In this document: piece by piece, positions 10,886 through 22,649 of the stretch | Position numbering within the stretch: the first letter of the stretch is position 1 | Layout: each line of letters opens with the position of its first letter | Source: Limnephilus marmoratus | Taxonomy: Eukaryota > Arthropoda > Insecta > Trichoptera > Limnephilidae | Assembly (NCBI GenBank): GCA_917880885.1 | Contig: OU862908.1 | Span: forward strand, 14,309,501-14,373,500 | Direction of reading: 5' to 3' | DNA length: 64,000 bases | Made by a program: the position numbers and the translations under genes | Notes under the pieces: generated by a model | What the model was told of the DNA's origin: nothing | The model's database searches: none | What the model saw: only the letters and a program-made list of their open reading frames with translations

Positions 10886-11040
10886 TGAAAAGGAATACAC
10901 GGTTGACTATTTATCAGATTGCGGCAAGTCGATTCGGTTCAGGGATCATGACTTGCAAAAATCTCCCGAAGGTGACAATAAATCACTTGGGGCATCGCTG
11001 AAGTGCCATCCATCAGGAGATTCTCAGGGCATAATAGGAG

Positions 11041-11260
11041 ACAGTGGAGAAGAGGAAATTACGGGACCCTGGGTAACTAGGTCCAGCCCGGTAATACAGT
11101 GGAGAAGAGGAAATTACGGGACCCTGGGTAACTAGGTCCAGCCCGGTAATACAGTGGAGAAGAGGAACTTACGGCACCCTGGGTAACTAGGTCCAGCCCG
11201 GTAATACAGTGGAGAAGAGGAAATTACGGGACCCTGGGTAACTAGGGCCAGCCCGGTATT
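11041..11260 (+). repeat. four 55-bp tandem repeats in the gypsy leader
   Basis: Units start at 11041, 11096, 11151 and 11206 with ACAGTGGAGAAGAGGAA and contain TACGGGACCCTGGGTAACT. They are nearly identical. The array lies between the primer-binding site and gag, the position where Drosophila gypsy carries its repeated insulator; a similar role is only a hypothesis. Confidence 0.95.
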
Positions 11261-11430
11261 CAGTCAGGAGCGAAGAAGCATTGATATTCCTGGAAGCGGC
11301 TGGGCGCCTGGACTGCATAGGCGCCGGTTCCTGGTGTCAGGTTGTTTTGTTTCTTGTTTTTTTCTGGAAGGTGTTATGTTTGTACGGGTGTTATGTTTGC
11401 CGGGTGTGTTTTTTTTTGGTGTGTGCGATC

Positions 11431-13350
11431 ATGGAATCGGGCGGAATTTCCAGGTTCTCTCACGTTAATGGGGATTGGAGTTTGTTTCGCCTGAGGTTAG
11501 AACAGTTCCTACTAATTCGTGATGACACAAAAACGATTAAGTTAGATGCTTCACAGAAACGCGCATATTTACTAAATCTTCTAGAAGTGGAGACATTAAC
11601 TCTTTTGATCAACTTATGTTTTCCTTCTAAAGTTACAGACGTGGCATTCGATCAGTTAATAGAATTAATTGAGAAACATTGTTCCAGACCGCGATCGGTG
11701 TTCAAGGAACGAGAAAATTTTTATCAGGCCAAGCAATCACATGGTGAATCAGTCAGGGATTTTGCAGTGCGTTTACGGGGATTATCATCGTTTTGCGAGT
11801 TCAGAACGCGATTACCGGAATGTTTAGCTGATGTTTTCGCAATCGGCATTTTGCCGGGCCGAGCCAAGGAGAAAATTTTTCTCGAGGGGACTAAATTAAC
11901 GTTTAACAAAATGGAAGAATTAGCAATAACGGTTTCAGCTTTAGACAATCTGGTTCCGGAAATTAAATCAGAAGTTTTCGTAGGGACGTCGGGCGGCGTA
12001 AATTCGCCGGGGAGACATTCACATCCGGATAAAACTCAAGGTTTCCGAAGGTCACCTTCGCGGTCAAAAAGCCACGAGCCGAGGGGTTTCTCGAATAATA
12101 AAAAATGTACCATTTGCGGTGAAACACATTTAGAAAAATATTGTAAATTTAAGAATGCAAAATGTTTTAATTGTCACAAAGTAGGGCATTTGAAGAAATT
12201 CTGTAGGAATCACAATGTTTATCCGATTTTTGAACAATCCCGGGATAAGGTTATTAATAGTATTTCTTACATTAATCCGTTTAGGGCTAATGTAATAATT
12301 AATAAATTAAAATGTTTCGCTATGATTGATTCAGGCGCAAGTATGTCGGTCATGCCTGATTTTATTTTCAACCGATATTTTAGAGATGTAACATTGTCAC
12401 CTGATAAGCGTACTTTATCTGGATACGATGGTAAACCACTTAATCTTGTAGGTAGTGTTTGTTTTACCGTAGAATACGATAATATTAAAACTAATTTATT
12501 ATTTACTGTTGTGATTAATGGCTCGGAATTGATAATGGGTAGGGATTTCATGGAGACTTTTAATCTGAAGATAGTTCCAGTGATGGATAATTCGGTTTCA
12601 ACAATCAAAGACAAAATTGAAATGATTTACAACGAGTTTCCAGAAGTGTTTTCGCCGGGGCTGGGAAAATTCAGTAAACATAAAGTGAGTTTCAAAGTGA
12701 ACAAGGAAGCTCGTCCTGTTTTTTTTAATGCGAGGCCGGTTCCGTTTGCTATTAAGGAAAAAATTGAGAGAGAATTAGAAACTATGGTAGCTGATGGTAT
12801 CATTTCTCCGGTAACCAGCAGTGAATACGCGTCTCCAATTGTACCGGTAATTAAAAAGAACGGGAATGTTAGGATTTGCGTGGACTACAAGAGATCTTTA
12901 AATCTCATGACGGACTTGGAAAGGTACCCACTTCCCTCCATAAATGAAGTTGTTCACAAAGTAAGTTCGGGTAAAGTGTTCGCTAAACTAGATTTAAGAC
13001 AGGCTTACTCACAATTAGAATTAGCTGACTTTTGCAAAAAGTATACTACAATAAATACGCATTTAGGGTTATTTCAATATAACAGACTAGTTTTTGGTTT
13101 TAAGTCAGCGCCAGCGATCTTCGCTAGGACTATAGCAAGCTGTCTTCAGGGGTTGAAGGGAGTGGCATTCTATTTAGACGATATCATCATTTCGGGGGTC
13201 AACGAACTGGATTTAGTGAATAATATACAGGCAGTGTGCGCGCGTTTACGAGAGTGCGGGTTGAGGGTCAACACGGATAAATGCGAATTTTTTGTAGAAT
13301 CGGTTGAATTTTTGGGGAGCTACCTACTTCGAGCACCGCTCCCGGACTAA
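11431..13350 (+). pseudogene. Ty3/gypsy gag-pol, truncated within reverse transcriptase
   Basis: A single open frame fuses Gag and Pol. ATG at 11431 (MESGGISRFSH) is the likely start, because the upstream in-frame part is leader sequence. In order: a Gag capsid-like region, two zinc knuckles at about 12106-12206 (CX2CX3HX4C and CX2CX4HX4C), an aspartic protease with DSGAS at 12328, and reverse transcriptase with the catalytic YLDD at 13171-13182. The sequence stops about 150 bp later (GSYL), where unrelated minus-strand R1-type sequence begins, so RNase H, integrase and the 3' LTR are missing. No stop codon interrupts the visible part, which suggests a fairly recent copy. A related Gag lies at 32769-33001. 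Confidence 0.87.
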
Positions 13351-14948
13351 TAGTAGGCGTTCAGTTCGTCTCATTTGGGCTTCTATAGCAGCTTGATGGG
13401 CCGGACAGGACCTGTCGACGGTGGAGTGAGCAGATGGTTTCCCGAACCGCTTGCAGGTCACACAGACAGCAGGATCTGCCTTCCTGGGGCAATTCTCCAT
13501 CTCATGACCATTCTCGGCACAGAGGCGGCAAGTGGTGGTGGTCATAGTACAAAATATACTAACGTGGCCATATAGGTGGCATTTAAAACATCTAGTTGCT
13601 CCCAAGAAGTCGCGGACGCGGCAGGCATTCCAACCAAGGAAGCAAAGTCCGCTGTCTATGAGAATTTTCCTGCTCTCCGGGTGGAAGGTCACAATCATAT
13701 TCATTGTGTTGCCTTCCCTTTTACCAAAGAGTGAGACTCGTTGCATGGTTCTAAGGTGATCCTCCTTAGAAAGATTTGTTTTACCTGAGATATTGTTAAT
13801 AAAAATTTCCTCAAAAAGGGTTTGGTCACCATTTGAGTCTGCCCTAGGCACATCGTAAACCACTATCCTCGGGAGGTTCCCTTGAGGGTGCACCATCTTG
13901 AAACCACTAGCCTCGATTCTTGCAGCTGCTTTTTTATATTATCTAACCTGATCGTGCTAGAGGTCTGTAGCAACACTCCCGCACCATTAATTTTTCTCGT
14001 TCTGACAGCCTGGAATCCATCCTTGGATGGATCCAGGACCTTCATGAGGCTCTTTTGGGTGTCCTCAGAAGTTTTACCCTCTGGCACGGTTGGGTAAAAC
14101 AATACCGTTGGCTGCAGCGGTGGCAACCTTCTCTCCGATCCGTTGACGACAAGCGTCTGGGAGGCAGGGGCCTTTGAGGCCGCACTGGCATATGATTTTA
14201 CTAATGGATCCCGTTGGTTGCCAAGGGGGGTCTGTTTATGTCTGTTTATTAATTTTGTCCGTTAGACTTTTTTGTACCTGTATGATCTCTGAGAAAGCTT
14301 GCGCGCGGGCTATAGACGCTGCATGTGAGACCGCTACGGCAATTAAGTTCTTTTTGATATCTTCCGGGTGGTCGAGAATGGACGTCCTATCTTCCTTAGT
14401 TTTTTTATTTTTTCCAAGGGTTCCTGTGAGATAACTAATATTTTTCAATATAGGAGTGAGGGTTTCTATACCGAAGGAACTGTCGCCGCCTCTGGGAAAA
14501 GATTCCTCTCCTCGCTGTCGTTTGCCATTTGCCTGGTTGGGGGAGGTTCTAGTTTTATTACTAACCTGAGTTTCTTCGATGATACAGACAGGTTCTTGGG
14601 GTGCCTCGCTAGTAGACCCAGCTTCCAGATCCGATGCAGCCTCGAGTAATAAATTGCCATGGATGCTAGTGTATGGTGATATAGGTTGTTCCCGGGAAAC
14701 GTGGGGGGTTGGGGGTCAAGTATTGACATAAGATTTTCAAATGCTGTTAGCCTGGGGGATCCTTTCCCCTTCGCCTTACCTTTACACCCCTTCGATATTG
14801 TTCTCGCTAGCTCCTTCCGCGAGTTATCTTCATCATCCGTATCAGACGACATGTGTCTTTTCTCCCGAAAAGAACCTCCCCGAAACCTCGCAAGTGTATT
14901 AGTAATTAGGCAAATAAAACAAATTAAAAATAAAACAAAAAGAGACAA
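13330..14948 (-). pseudogene. R1-type non-LTR retrotransposon ORF1, frameshifted
   Basis: Minus-strand fragments read in order 14948-14466, 14448-14236, 14126-13863 and 13896-13324, with frame changes between them. The N-terminal part is Ser/Asp/Glu- and Lys-rich (a start at MSSDTDDEDN is likely). The C-terminal part has an R1/TRAS-type Gag core followed by three cysteine motifs: CFKCHLYGHVSIFC, CRLCAENGHEMENC and a degenerate third (CVTCKRFG...C). This triple-knuckle order is the hallmark of R1/I/Jockey-group ORF1, an RNA-binding chaperone. Its 3' end abuts the gypsy reverse transcriptase at about 13330; no ORF2 is present. Confidence 0.82.
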
Positions 14949-14959
14949 AAAAAAGGATT

Positions 14960-15135
14960 GAAATGTATGTATTGAACTACCGAATGTTGAAAATATAATT
15001 GTTGAAGGTGTTTGTGTTGAAAATGTATTGTGTTGAAAAGGTATATGTTGAACTATCGTATTCTGAAAGTGTAGTTGTTGAAGATGTAGTTGTTGAAAAT
15101 GTGTTGTGATGAATATGTATTGTGTTGAAATGCCA
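14960..15135 (+). repeat. degenerate GTTGAA-rich tandem repeat
   Basis: About a dozen imperfect units of the type TGTTGAAAATGTA with variable spacing. Probably a decayed minisatellite. Confidence 0.55.
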
Positions 15136-15463
15136 CTTTAAAAATGGCGGGCAGAAGTGTCGTAGTCATCCACATTACGGACCAAAATAAACTTTAGAAT
15201 GTTAATTTTAAGAACTTCCACTGGGCCGATTTTAAAAATTTAAACACTAAAAAGATGACAGAATGAATCACTATGTTTAAATTAAGTGGCTGTATACGAT
15301 TAATAACTATTAACAAGGAGATAGCTTATTGTTTGTTGCGCCGCGCCAACCGCACTTCAGTTGAAAACGAAAACGGGGCAAAGCCTTCCTAAAGGAAACA
15401 CTATTATTTTATTTATTAAAAGAAATTAACTTAGTTTACATCACTTTATTTTTTATATTTTAT

Positions 15464-15506
15464 ACTATCAACATGTTTCGTGAACCATGTTCACTTCTTT
15501 AGGAAT
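15464..15506 (-). ncRNA. degraded hammerhead-like motif (Penelope terminus b)
   Basis: On the minus strand it is the sister of the motif at 55672. The stem GTGAAC/GTTCAC, GAAAC and palindromic ACATGT are intact, but the core reads CTAAAGA instead of CTGAAGA. The essential core G is replaced, so it is probably inactive. Confidence 0.35.
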
Positions 15507-15780
15507 AAAAGTATACAAAAGTTAAAAAATTAATTATAGATTACATATGGAGAGAAGAAATTGAAGGAGGGGGAAGGGTTGACAATGGTGGGAGTTTCGA
15601 AGAAATGGGGATTACCAAGCTATTAGAAGTAAAAGGCCGGTTAAGTGGGAAGTTATTTAAAACAGGGTTAACAAAATTTTTTTGCTTATTAATTATATCA
15701 GCTTTGGAATTAACATTTTTTCTTATTTCTAAAATTTCTAAATTATTGATTTGCGATGTTTTATATCCTGTATGTAATAT

Positions 15781-16584
15781 TTAAAGACCTGAATTTATGT
15801 CAAAGCTATGATCATATTTTAATAAATGGTCTGCGAACTCAGAATCGCTATTGCCATTTAGTGCTCTGAGGTGCTCTTTAACCCTAATCTCAAAGTTTCT
15901 ATAAGTTCTACCTATATAAAACGAACTACAATCATTACAATTGAGTTTGTAAACCCCTGATTTTTTTGTTTTAATTTCGCTATCTTTATTGTTGAGTATA
16001 TATTTCTTCAATTTGTTATTTGTGTAAAACGCTGGTTGAATAGTACCGGGAATATTTTTACTAATAATTTTTGACGTATCGTTGTCGACAAATAAAATTC
16101 TACGCCAATGTTTATTGTTATCTTTAGAAATAGGGTAAATATATAATTTGAAAAAATTCTGTTTAATTTTTTTCTTTAGTATTTCATCTATCAAATTGGT
16201 AGAATAGCCATTATTAATTGCTATTTGCTTTATGAAATTTAATTCAAAATTATAGTTAAGAGCTGACAAAGGAATTGTAATTAGTCCATTAATCATAGAG
16301 TGGAAAGCCGCTAGTTTTTGAGAAAAGGGATGATTTGAAGAATTATGTATAACAATATCAGTATACGTATCTTTACGGAAAATATTGAAATCTATTTTTG
16401 TACCTGTTAATGTTAAATTTAAACTCCTATCTTTACCAATTTCCAGTGTAAATTTAAAGTTTTTATGTAATTTATTTAAAAAATTTAAGAACATGTTCAA
16501 TTGTCTTTCTGAACCTAACCAAATGCAAAATATATCGTCAACATATCTTTTCCAACAATGCACATTTTTTAAGTAAGAACGCAC
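15781..16584 (-). pseudogene. Penelope-like reverse transcriptase C-half with GIY-YIG endonuclease
   Basis: This 267-residue frame starts inside the reverse transcriptase: WKRYVDDIFCIW carries the catalytic YVDD near residues 14-17. A linker rich in Lys/Asn follows, then a GIY-YIG nuclease near residues 212-240 (SGVYKLNCNDCSSFYIGRTY...RVKEHL). That pairing defines Penelope-like elements. The N-terminal reverse transcriptase motifs are missing upstream of 16584. The remaining frame has no stops. Confidence 0.88.
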
Positions 16585-16636
16585 CGCTATGAAAAATCTT
16601 ATTTTCTTAATTATTAAATTATTAAAAAAAATAAAT

Positions 16637-16892
16637 TATTATTTTACTTTCACTAAATAGAGTTATTGATTTTACACTAGATGACACTAAGAAGTTGGGT
16701 GTTTTTTTTAAACTTTTTACCGACTACTATTGTTTGTTGTGCCGAAATTGACACTTCACTTCGAAAATGAGAACGGGGCAAAGCCCGTTTTTAACAAAAG
16801 AAACAGTATTATTTTATATTCACTAGATAGAGTTTTTAATTTTACACTAGATGACACAAAAGAATTTGATGTTTTTAAACTTTTTACCGACT
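16637..16892. repeat. direct repeats in the Penelope-like terminus
   Basis: A block of about 85 bp (starting TTATTATTTTACTTTCACTA) at 16637-16725 is repeated with changes at 16808-16892. It contains TTTTACACTAGATGACAC in both copies. Confidence 0.65.
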
Positions 16893-16959
16893 AGAAAGAA
16901 TTTCTAAGCGGAGCAAGTTAAATATGAACCGTTACCGATCGGAACTGGAACTGGAACCT

Positions 16960-17090
16960 GATCAATGTTCATTCCTTCCTCTCCTCAAAAAGACCCTCTA
17001 CACAGCATCCCAGATGACATAGACCCTGAGGGAAATCATTTTCCTCAGGGCCTCCTGTGTGGAGTTTATGTAAAAAATAAAAAGCATTCC
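16960..17090 (+). repeat. dispersed repeat family A, 3' domain
   Basis: It has the blocks ATTCCTTCCTCTCCTC, CCTCTACACAGCATCC and GGGCCTCCTGTGTGGAG and ends in TGTAAAAAATAAAAA. It is the inverse of the 5703 copy. Confidence 0.6.
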
Positions 17091-17304
17091 ATTGTGGACT
17101 GCTAGCTTCGCTTCTTTCGACAGTTTTTTGTTAGCGCCAACGGCGTTCAGTCCTCCATAAATGCGGAGTTACCTGCATTTACCCTTCTTTCAATATCTCT
17201 ATCAGACTCCCCATCTCTCGTAAATATACTTCCCGAATACATAAACTTATCCACTGTCATTTATGGGTAACTATTACAAAATATACCTATTATTATATTA
17301 TTAT

Positions 17305-17704
17305 TTAAAAAAATGTCTTTGGAGATGCTATGTGAAGGGTCATTTTAGAGAAAGGAAATAGTGGAAGGAAAAGGTATGATAGGTGGTTAGGACTCTCTGG
17401 GTTAGTGTGTCCAGGAGAGATGGACGGTTGAAACTTTCCCTCCCACTGCGATGCGAGGAAATGGGTCGAGGGATTCCTGTTGGCGAGGATAAATGGTCTC
17501 CTTCAACCAGTCCTTTCCAGCTCGCCACGCAGTACGAGGGCAAATGCTTTCGCCGCTACTTTGAAAAATCACATCCCACGAACTCAGGCATCCCTGCTAA
17601 GTAACCAAACTTAGCGATCCACTTGGGATGACTTATAGCAGAGGTGTTGTTTATCCAATAAATAATTCCCGTGGCGGCGGTACCCACACTCGCCTCCTAA
17701 ATTG
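17305..17704 (-). repeat. dispersed repeat family A, long copy
   Basis: It matches the 4541 copy from the GATGCTATGTG block through TAGCGATCCACTTGGG to GGCGGCGGTACCCACACTCG. The 3' tail domain is shortened. Confidence 0.65.
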
Positions 17705-17954
17705 AAACCTTTGCTTCATTCACATTAATACGTCGTTTCATGTAAAGGTACCATTAACACGGCCCGACTCAAGTATTTGATTCCCTTCGTGTATTCCCTT
17801 GAATGCAGGCCTACTGCTCCCGGTGGCCAGCCAAGTTTTAAATGTGCGGTCCGTCAATCTTTTATTTATTTATTGAAGTGGAAACTTCTTTAGCATCGTT
17901 GTGATTTGACAAACACATTCATCTGTATGTTTTAGCCTGCGAGAGAATGAGATA

Positions 17955-18015
17955 GTATTTTTTTACATTTACTCCACACAGGAGGCCCTGAGAAAATAAT
18001 TTCCCCCGGGACGTG
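17955..18015 (-). repeat. dispersed repeat family A, tail fragment
   Basis: A short T-run followed by ACTCCACACAGGAGGCCCTG. It sits at the broken 3' end of the ORF1 pseudogene to its right. Confidence 0.55.
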
Positions 18016-18850
18016 GCATTCTTGTCTTTATTTAGGCAGTTGATAGCTGAGTGACCAAATTTCAGGCAATGAAAGCATTGCGTAATTGGATTTGCATCCT
18101 CCACCCGCACTCTGTAGCATCCAATATTTATTTTCACTTTAGATAAAAGATATTTTCTTAATTTACCACTGGTTTCCACTATGTAGTTCGTAAGATTATT
18201 TTGTGCTTTTGGTTTAAGCATTTTCACTAATTTAACGGTATTTTTATTTGGATTTTCATCCATTGTGATTTTTATTCAATCGTTTTGTGATTTAAATGAT
18301 TCTATTGTCTTCTCTGGTAAGTTGACTGGTTTCTTATGAATAATTTCGGATTCTTTTTTCTAATTCTTTTGTGGTTAGGTTGTTTTTGAAAACCGTATTT
18401 ATTTCATCTGTAAGTTTTTTTGTATGATCTTTATTAGGGTAAGAGACAATTAGTTTATTGTTTGATGCTTTTTGCACCCCATTAACTGCAATACCCTATT
18501 GCGATATTTTAATTTTTTTAACTATCATGTCTCGAATATCATCAGATGTTGAATTAGTATTTTCACTTGCAATTATTAGTGAGTACTTGGGCTCTGGTAT
18601 AGGTGTTGAAAAGGTTGACTTATTATATGTTGAATTTATTAATTCTTTTTTTTCATTTAAATAATTTTCAATTTTTTCTGAACGTTTTTCTTCATATAAT
18701 ATCAGTTTATTTTTTAGCTCAATTATTTTCTCTTGTAATTGAAGTTTTTGCTTGCACCATATTTCTTCTAACTGTCATATATCTTGTTCTATGATAATTC
18801 TCTGTTTCGCCTCTTTGATATTTGAGAATTTTTAAATTTAATTTTTAATA
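18016..18850 (-). pseudogene. non-LTR retrotransposon ORF1 (coiled coil, RRM-like, CCHC)
   Basis: Reading leftwards: a coiled-coil segment (QLEEIWCKQKLQLQEKIIEL and a Glu/Lys-rich continuation), a linker, an RRM-like part (GIAVNGVQKASNNKLIVSYP and DHTKKLTDEINTVFKNNL), and a CCHC knuckle (CFHCLKFGHSAINC) near 18050. In-frame stops occur (for example before GIAVNG) and frames shift near 18290. This layout is that of a LINE ORF1 RNA-binding protein, different from the R1-type ORF1 at 13330. A family A repeat truncates its 3' end. Confidence 0.68.
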
Positions 18851-19044
18851 GAGTCAATTGGTCCATAATGAGTTATTGCTTTTATGCGGGCTGTCTGGCG
18901 AATAAAAACGTCAGTCAGCCTGCTAAGTTTACAACAATAATATATTTAACTGCTTAGCACTGTACTTATCGGTTACTGTGTTTATCGTAATTTCTGGGCG
19001 TGCGCCCTGCACGGCGACAGAAACTGTACTGTTTTTCTGTATTA

Positions 19045-20300
19045 TTTTCCAAAGTTATCCTGGAAAGAATAAGTAAAAAGTTAGACGAAAACCAACCACG
19101 GGAGCAAGCCGGCTTTAGACAAAATACTCTACCCTGGACCACATACACACAGTGAAACAAATAGTAGAAAAATATAATGAGTATAATAAGAAACTATACA
19201 TGGCATTACTCCAAAGTTTTCGACAGCATAAGAAACAAAGCTATATGGAATAGCCTTGAACAGCAGGGGATACCTTTAAACTACATAAATATTATAAAGA
19301 ACATATACTTGAATTGCGAAGCGAGGATCCAACTAGAAACCTTTGGAAAAAATTTCAAGATCAAGAGAGGAGTAAGACAGGGAGACCCTCTATCACCAAA
19401 ATTGTTCTCGGCTGCTCTGGAAAGTATCTTCCGCAAAACTAGATTGGTAAAAAAATAGTATCAACGTGCAAGGTGTGAAACTGAACCACCTAAGATTTGC
19501 AGACGATATAGTCCTATTCGAGGAAAACACAACGCACCTAAATAGAATGTTAGAATCACTACACGAGAAAAGTGTGGAAGTCGGCCTATGCATAAATAAA
19601 GACAAAACAAAATTTCTAAAAAACTCTGAACCAGTAATTATAAAAATTGACAACCAACCACTCGAACATGTGTCAGATTACATCTATTTAGGACAGATAA
19701 TTTCTCACAAAAATCAAACCACTAAAGAAATCGAGCCAAGATTTGCAAATGGATGGAAGAAATACTGGTCTTTGAAAGAAGTCTTGAAATCCAAGGAGCT
19801 AAGTATGCAAATAAAAAGGAAAGTCTTCAACACGTGTATACTCCCAGTCATCACATATGGATGTGAAACTTGGGCACTCACCAAACGTCACAGAGAAAAG
19901 TTGGAACGCTGCCAGAGAGCCATGGAGAAAAGTTTGACAGGAATAAGGAAACAGGACAGAGTGAGATGTAGCACAATAAGGGAGAAAATTAAAGTTGCCA
20001 AATAGTTACCCGAATAGACCAACAAAAGTGGAGATGGACAGGACACATGATCCGCGATCCACAAGAGAAAAGGTGCAAAAATATCACTGACTGGTATCCC
20101 CGAGATGGCAAGAGAAGTAGAGGACGTCAACACATAAGATGGGAAGACGACCTAAAACTCACGGCTGGACATTGATGGAGAAGAGTAGCGCGTGACAGGT
20201 CCCAATGGAAAATGTTAGAGGAGGCCTATGTCAAGAGGCAAACTGAGCTTCGGGATATATTATATCAAATAATAACTTGTCTAGTATATGCCTAACGGAA
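19045..20300 (+). pseudogene. RTE-type non-LTR reverse transcriptase, 5'-truncated
   Basis: Fragments in consecutive frames give a reverse transcriptase from AGFRQN (about 19110) through GVRQGDPLSPKLFS (about 19370), the catalytic FADDIVLF (about 19500) and the thumb region YGCETWALTKRHREKLE (about 19860). It closes with a WRWTGHMIR-like stretch near 20035, typical of insect RTE-group elements. A stop/frameshift lies near 19455 and further stops follow 20003. Endonuclease and finger motifs are absent, so this is a dead 5'-truncated copy. Confidence 0.85.
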
Positions 20301-20317
20301 GTCCAGAATAAAAAGGC

Positions 20318-20336
20318 TTATTATTATTATTATTAT
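20318..20336 (+). repeat. (TTA)n tail of the RTE element
   Basis: A short trinucleotide run right after AATAAAAAGGC. RTE elements usually end in short tandem repeats rather than poly(A), so it marks the element's 3' end. Confidence 0.7.
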
Positions 20337-20340
20337 AAGA

Positions 20341-20940
20341 TCGTGCGGAATGCGGGGGAGAAGACTCGATTATGGCATTATTAAAACGCGTAAAACGGAC
20401 GATTGTGTAAAATCGCCGTGAACTCTCCCTGTCCGCCCAAATTTATCTCTACGGTCGGTGAAACGGGATAGGCAGAGTGGTCGATTTTTGCCTCCTTTTA
20501 AAGACAAAAAAGTGAGCCAAAGAATACTATGTATAAAGGTACCTTCATTTTATATTATGTTAAATATTAGCCAAACCTAACGTATCTGTGTAACTATGAT
20601 TAAACCTGTATAAAATTCTTGTATAATATTCATTTCGAATCTCCCCATATCTAATTTTAATTTCGAAAAACTACATATTTCATAAACATTATACGAGTTT
20701 TGTAATGAGCATTGTTCTTTTCTTAATTAGCTAGAAAAGGTTTATCAACACGTTAAAACTACTTCAAAGTTGATTGATTTATGGACATAAACAAGTAATT
20801 TCCTTCGTTAATTATACATTCCTTGAATGAATAATAAAATAAAAACTGTTTTGCAGATCAGCAGTTCCCAAACTTTACCGGACACGGAATCGGAATCGCC
20901 TGTTTTTGATCGAACCAACTTACCACAACATTAAAAATAA
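20341..20940. other. gene-free stretch
   Basis: No supported gene or repeat seen. Confidence 0.4.
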
Positions 20941-20941
20941 A

Positions 20942-21035
20942 TGTTTTTTTACATTAACTCCACACAGGAGGCCCTGAGAAAATAATTTCCCTCGGGGCCT
21001 ATGTCACCTGAGATGCTATGTGGAGGGTCTTTCAG
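20942..21035 (-). repeat. dispersed repeat family A, tail fragment
   Basis: It contains ACTCCACACAGGAGGCCCTG and GATGCTATGTGGAGGG, adjoining the 3' end of the jockey-like pseudogene on its right. Confidence 0.6.
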
Positions 21036-21059
21036 TCAGGGGTTTTTTTTTCAGGTATT

Positions 21060-22526
21060 TTGGGGCTCCAGCCCAGAGGTGGCTGCCAAATTTAACCGTG
21101 GGGCGCACTTGTGATTTGTACAGGGTTAGCAGTTATGTACTAGTAAAGTATCTGCGGGCCCTGTAGAGTACGCCCAGTTTTTGAGAGGCTAACTTAAGTC
21201 TGACTTCGATGGAGCCCCCATATCTGAGCTGGTCACTTAGAGTTACACCAAGCGTATCAATGGAGGGCCTGTTCGGAAGATTGCTTCCGTTGAAGAAGAC
21301 TAGATTTTCATTTCGATCCCTTTTAGTACTTTTAGACGTTATCAGACATGATTGGGTCTTTGAAACATTAAATTCAACGAAATTATTTTAACCGTCCATT
21401 CTTTGCTTCAAAGCCTACCGAGCCGTTGGAATTTGTGAGCCCTTTGGGGGCTTGTCAAACAAAAAGCTATCCTGAACTGTGTACTGTCATCCACGTAACA
21501 ATGAATTGGTGCACATGTTAAAAGGTCATTGATGTGCAACAAAAACAAAGTCGGGGACAGAACCGATCCCTGTGGGACGCCAGCATTTATCGAGTGCGAG
21601 AAAGAGGTGAAACCATCAGCAACCGTCTGAATCGACCTCTCCCTCAAAAAGTAGGCAATCCACTTACACAAGGATGCGGGAAGTCCGTAAGATGGCAGTT
21701 TGTTAACAAGTCCTCGGTGCCAAACCAGGTCAAAAGCCTTGGAAATGTCCAGTGCAACCGTTTGGGTCTCACCGAAACGTTCCAGGCATCGCCCCCGAAC
21801 ACGCGTCACATACGCCAAAAGATTGCCGCACGAGCAGTTCCGCCGGAATCCGTATTGGCGGTAGTTAATATTTTTGTTCATCTCGAGGTATGTGAGCAGT
21901 TTGTCGTTGATCAAACTGCTCACATACCTGACATTTTAAAAATCTTTGTCAAAATTGGAGCTATTTCTACAGCGCACCTCTGCAGTGAATTATTCAGATA
22001 TTGTTGTATAATTGTTCAGATATTCCGTCAGGCCCACTAGCTTTATTAACATCAAGCCCTCGTAAAACATGGAGTACTTCCGGATGCCGGATCCTCAGCT
22101 TTTTCGTATGAAAACCGCAGTGGGGAACCGACATCGGGACATCACCATGGTCATCAAGGGTTGAGTTTTCCGCAAACATTTTACCTAATAAGTTAGCCTT
22201 TTCGGTGGCGGTGTTTGCTAGCGAGCCGTCAGGTCTGGTAAGAGGTGGCAGACTGAATTTGAAGAAATTGCGACCTATTGAGCCGCGACATTATATTCAT
22301 ATTCAAGCGACCAGAATTGCCTGCTGCTACGCGGGCACGCAGCCAGCTTTTTGCTGATCTGCAGGTCGTGCTCGAATTTTGACCTATTTATGATTCTCTT
22401 GGTTTCCTTTGCCATTTTGGTGAATGATGTTCTGTCTTCGGATGTTCTAGATGTTTTGTAGGCTTGGTAAGCCGCGTTTTTTCGTCGCACTACTTCAGAG
22501 CATAGTAAGCAATAATAAACAAACAT
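21060..22526 (-). pseudogene. jockey-like non-LTR retrotransposon ORF2, decayed
   Basis: Minus-strand pieces in order: a region preceding the reverse transcriptase (22526-22275, RRKNAAYQAYKTSRTSEDR), fingers with ASGPDGIS (about 22040), reverse transcriptase (21923-21408: RQYGFRRN, VALDISKAFDLVWHRG, NAGVPQGSVLSPTLFLLHIN) and thumb (21400-21060: SIDTLGVTLSDQLRYGG, LWAGAPKYL). The catalytic site reads YVDDS. Several frameshifts and stops break it. The endonuclease and ORF1 are absent. The clade is inferred from the AGVPQGSVLSP block and ordering. Confidence 0.78.
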
Positions 22527-22649
22527 TTTTTGTATCTTTACCCAATGTTCAAGACGTGATTCAAAATTGTTCGTTTTTTACATGTTTGATATGAAACTGG
22601 AGTAAGAAATCCAGTATTGTGAGCAAATTATATCTAGGAGATACCTAAT

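Larger units (their letters stand above)
15325..16900 (-). mobile_element. Penelope-like element, 5'-truncated
   Basis: It contains the RT/GIY-YIG frame, a 3' region ending in the characteristic terminal motif at 15464-15506, and direct repeats of terminal sequence. The block with GAAAACGAAAACGGGGCAAAGCC-like sequence at about 15329-15420 recurs at 16731-16822, as expected of Penelope pseudo-LTRs. Part of the same terminus reappears at 55640-55790. Confidence 0.7.
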
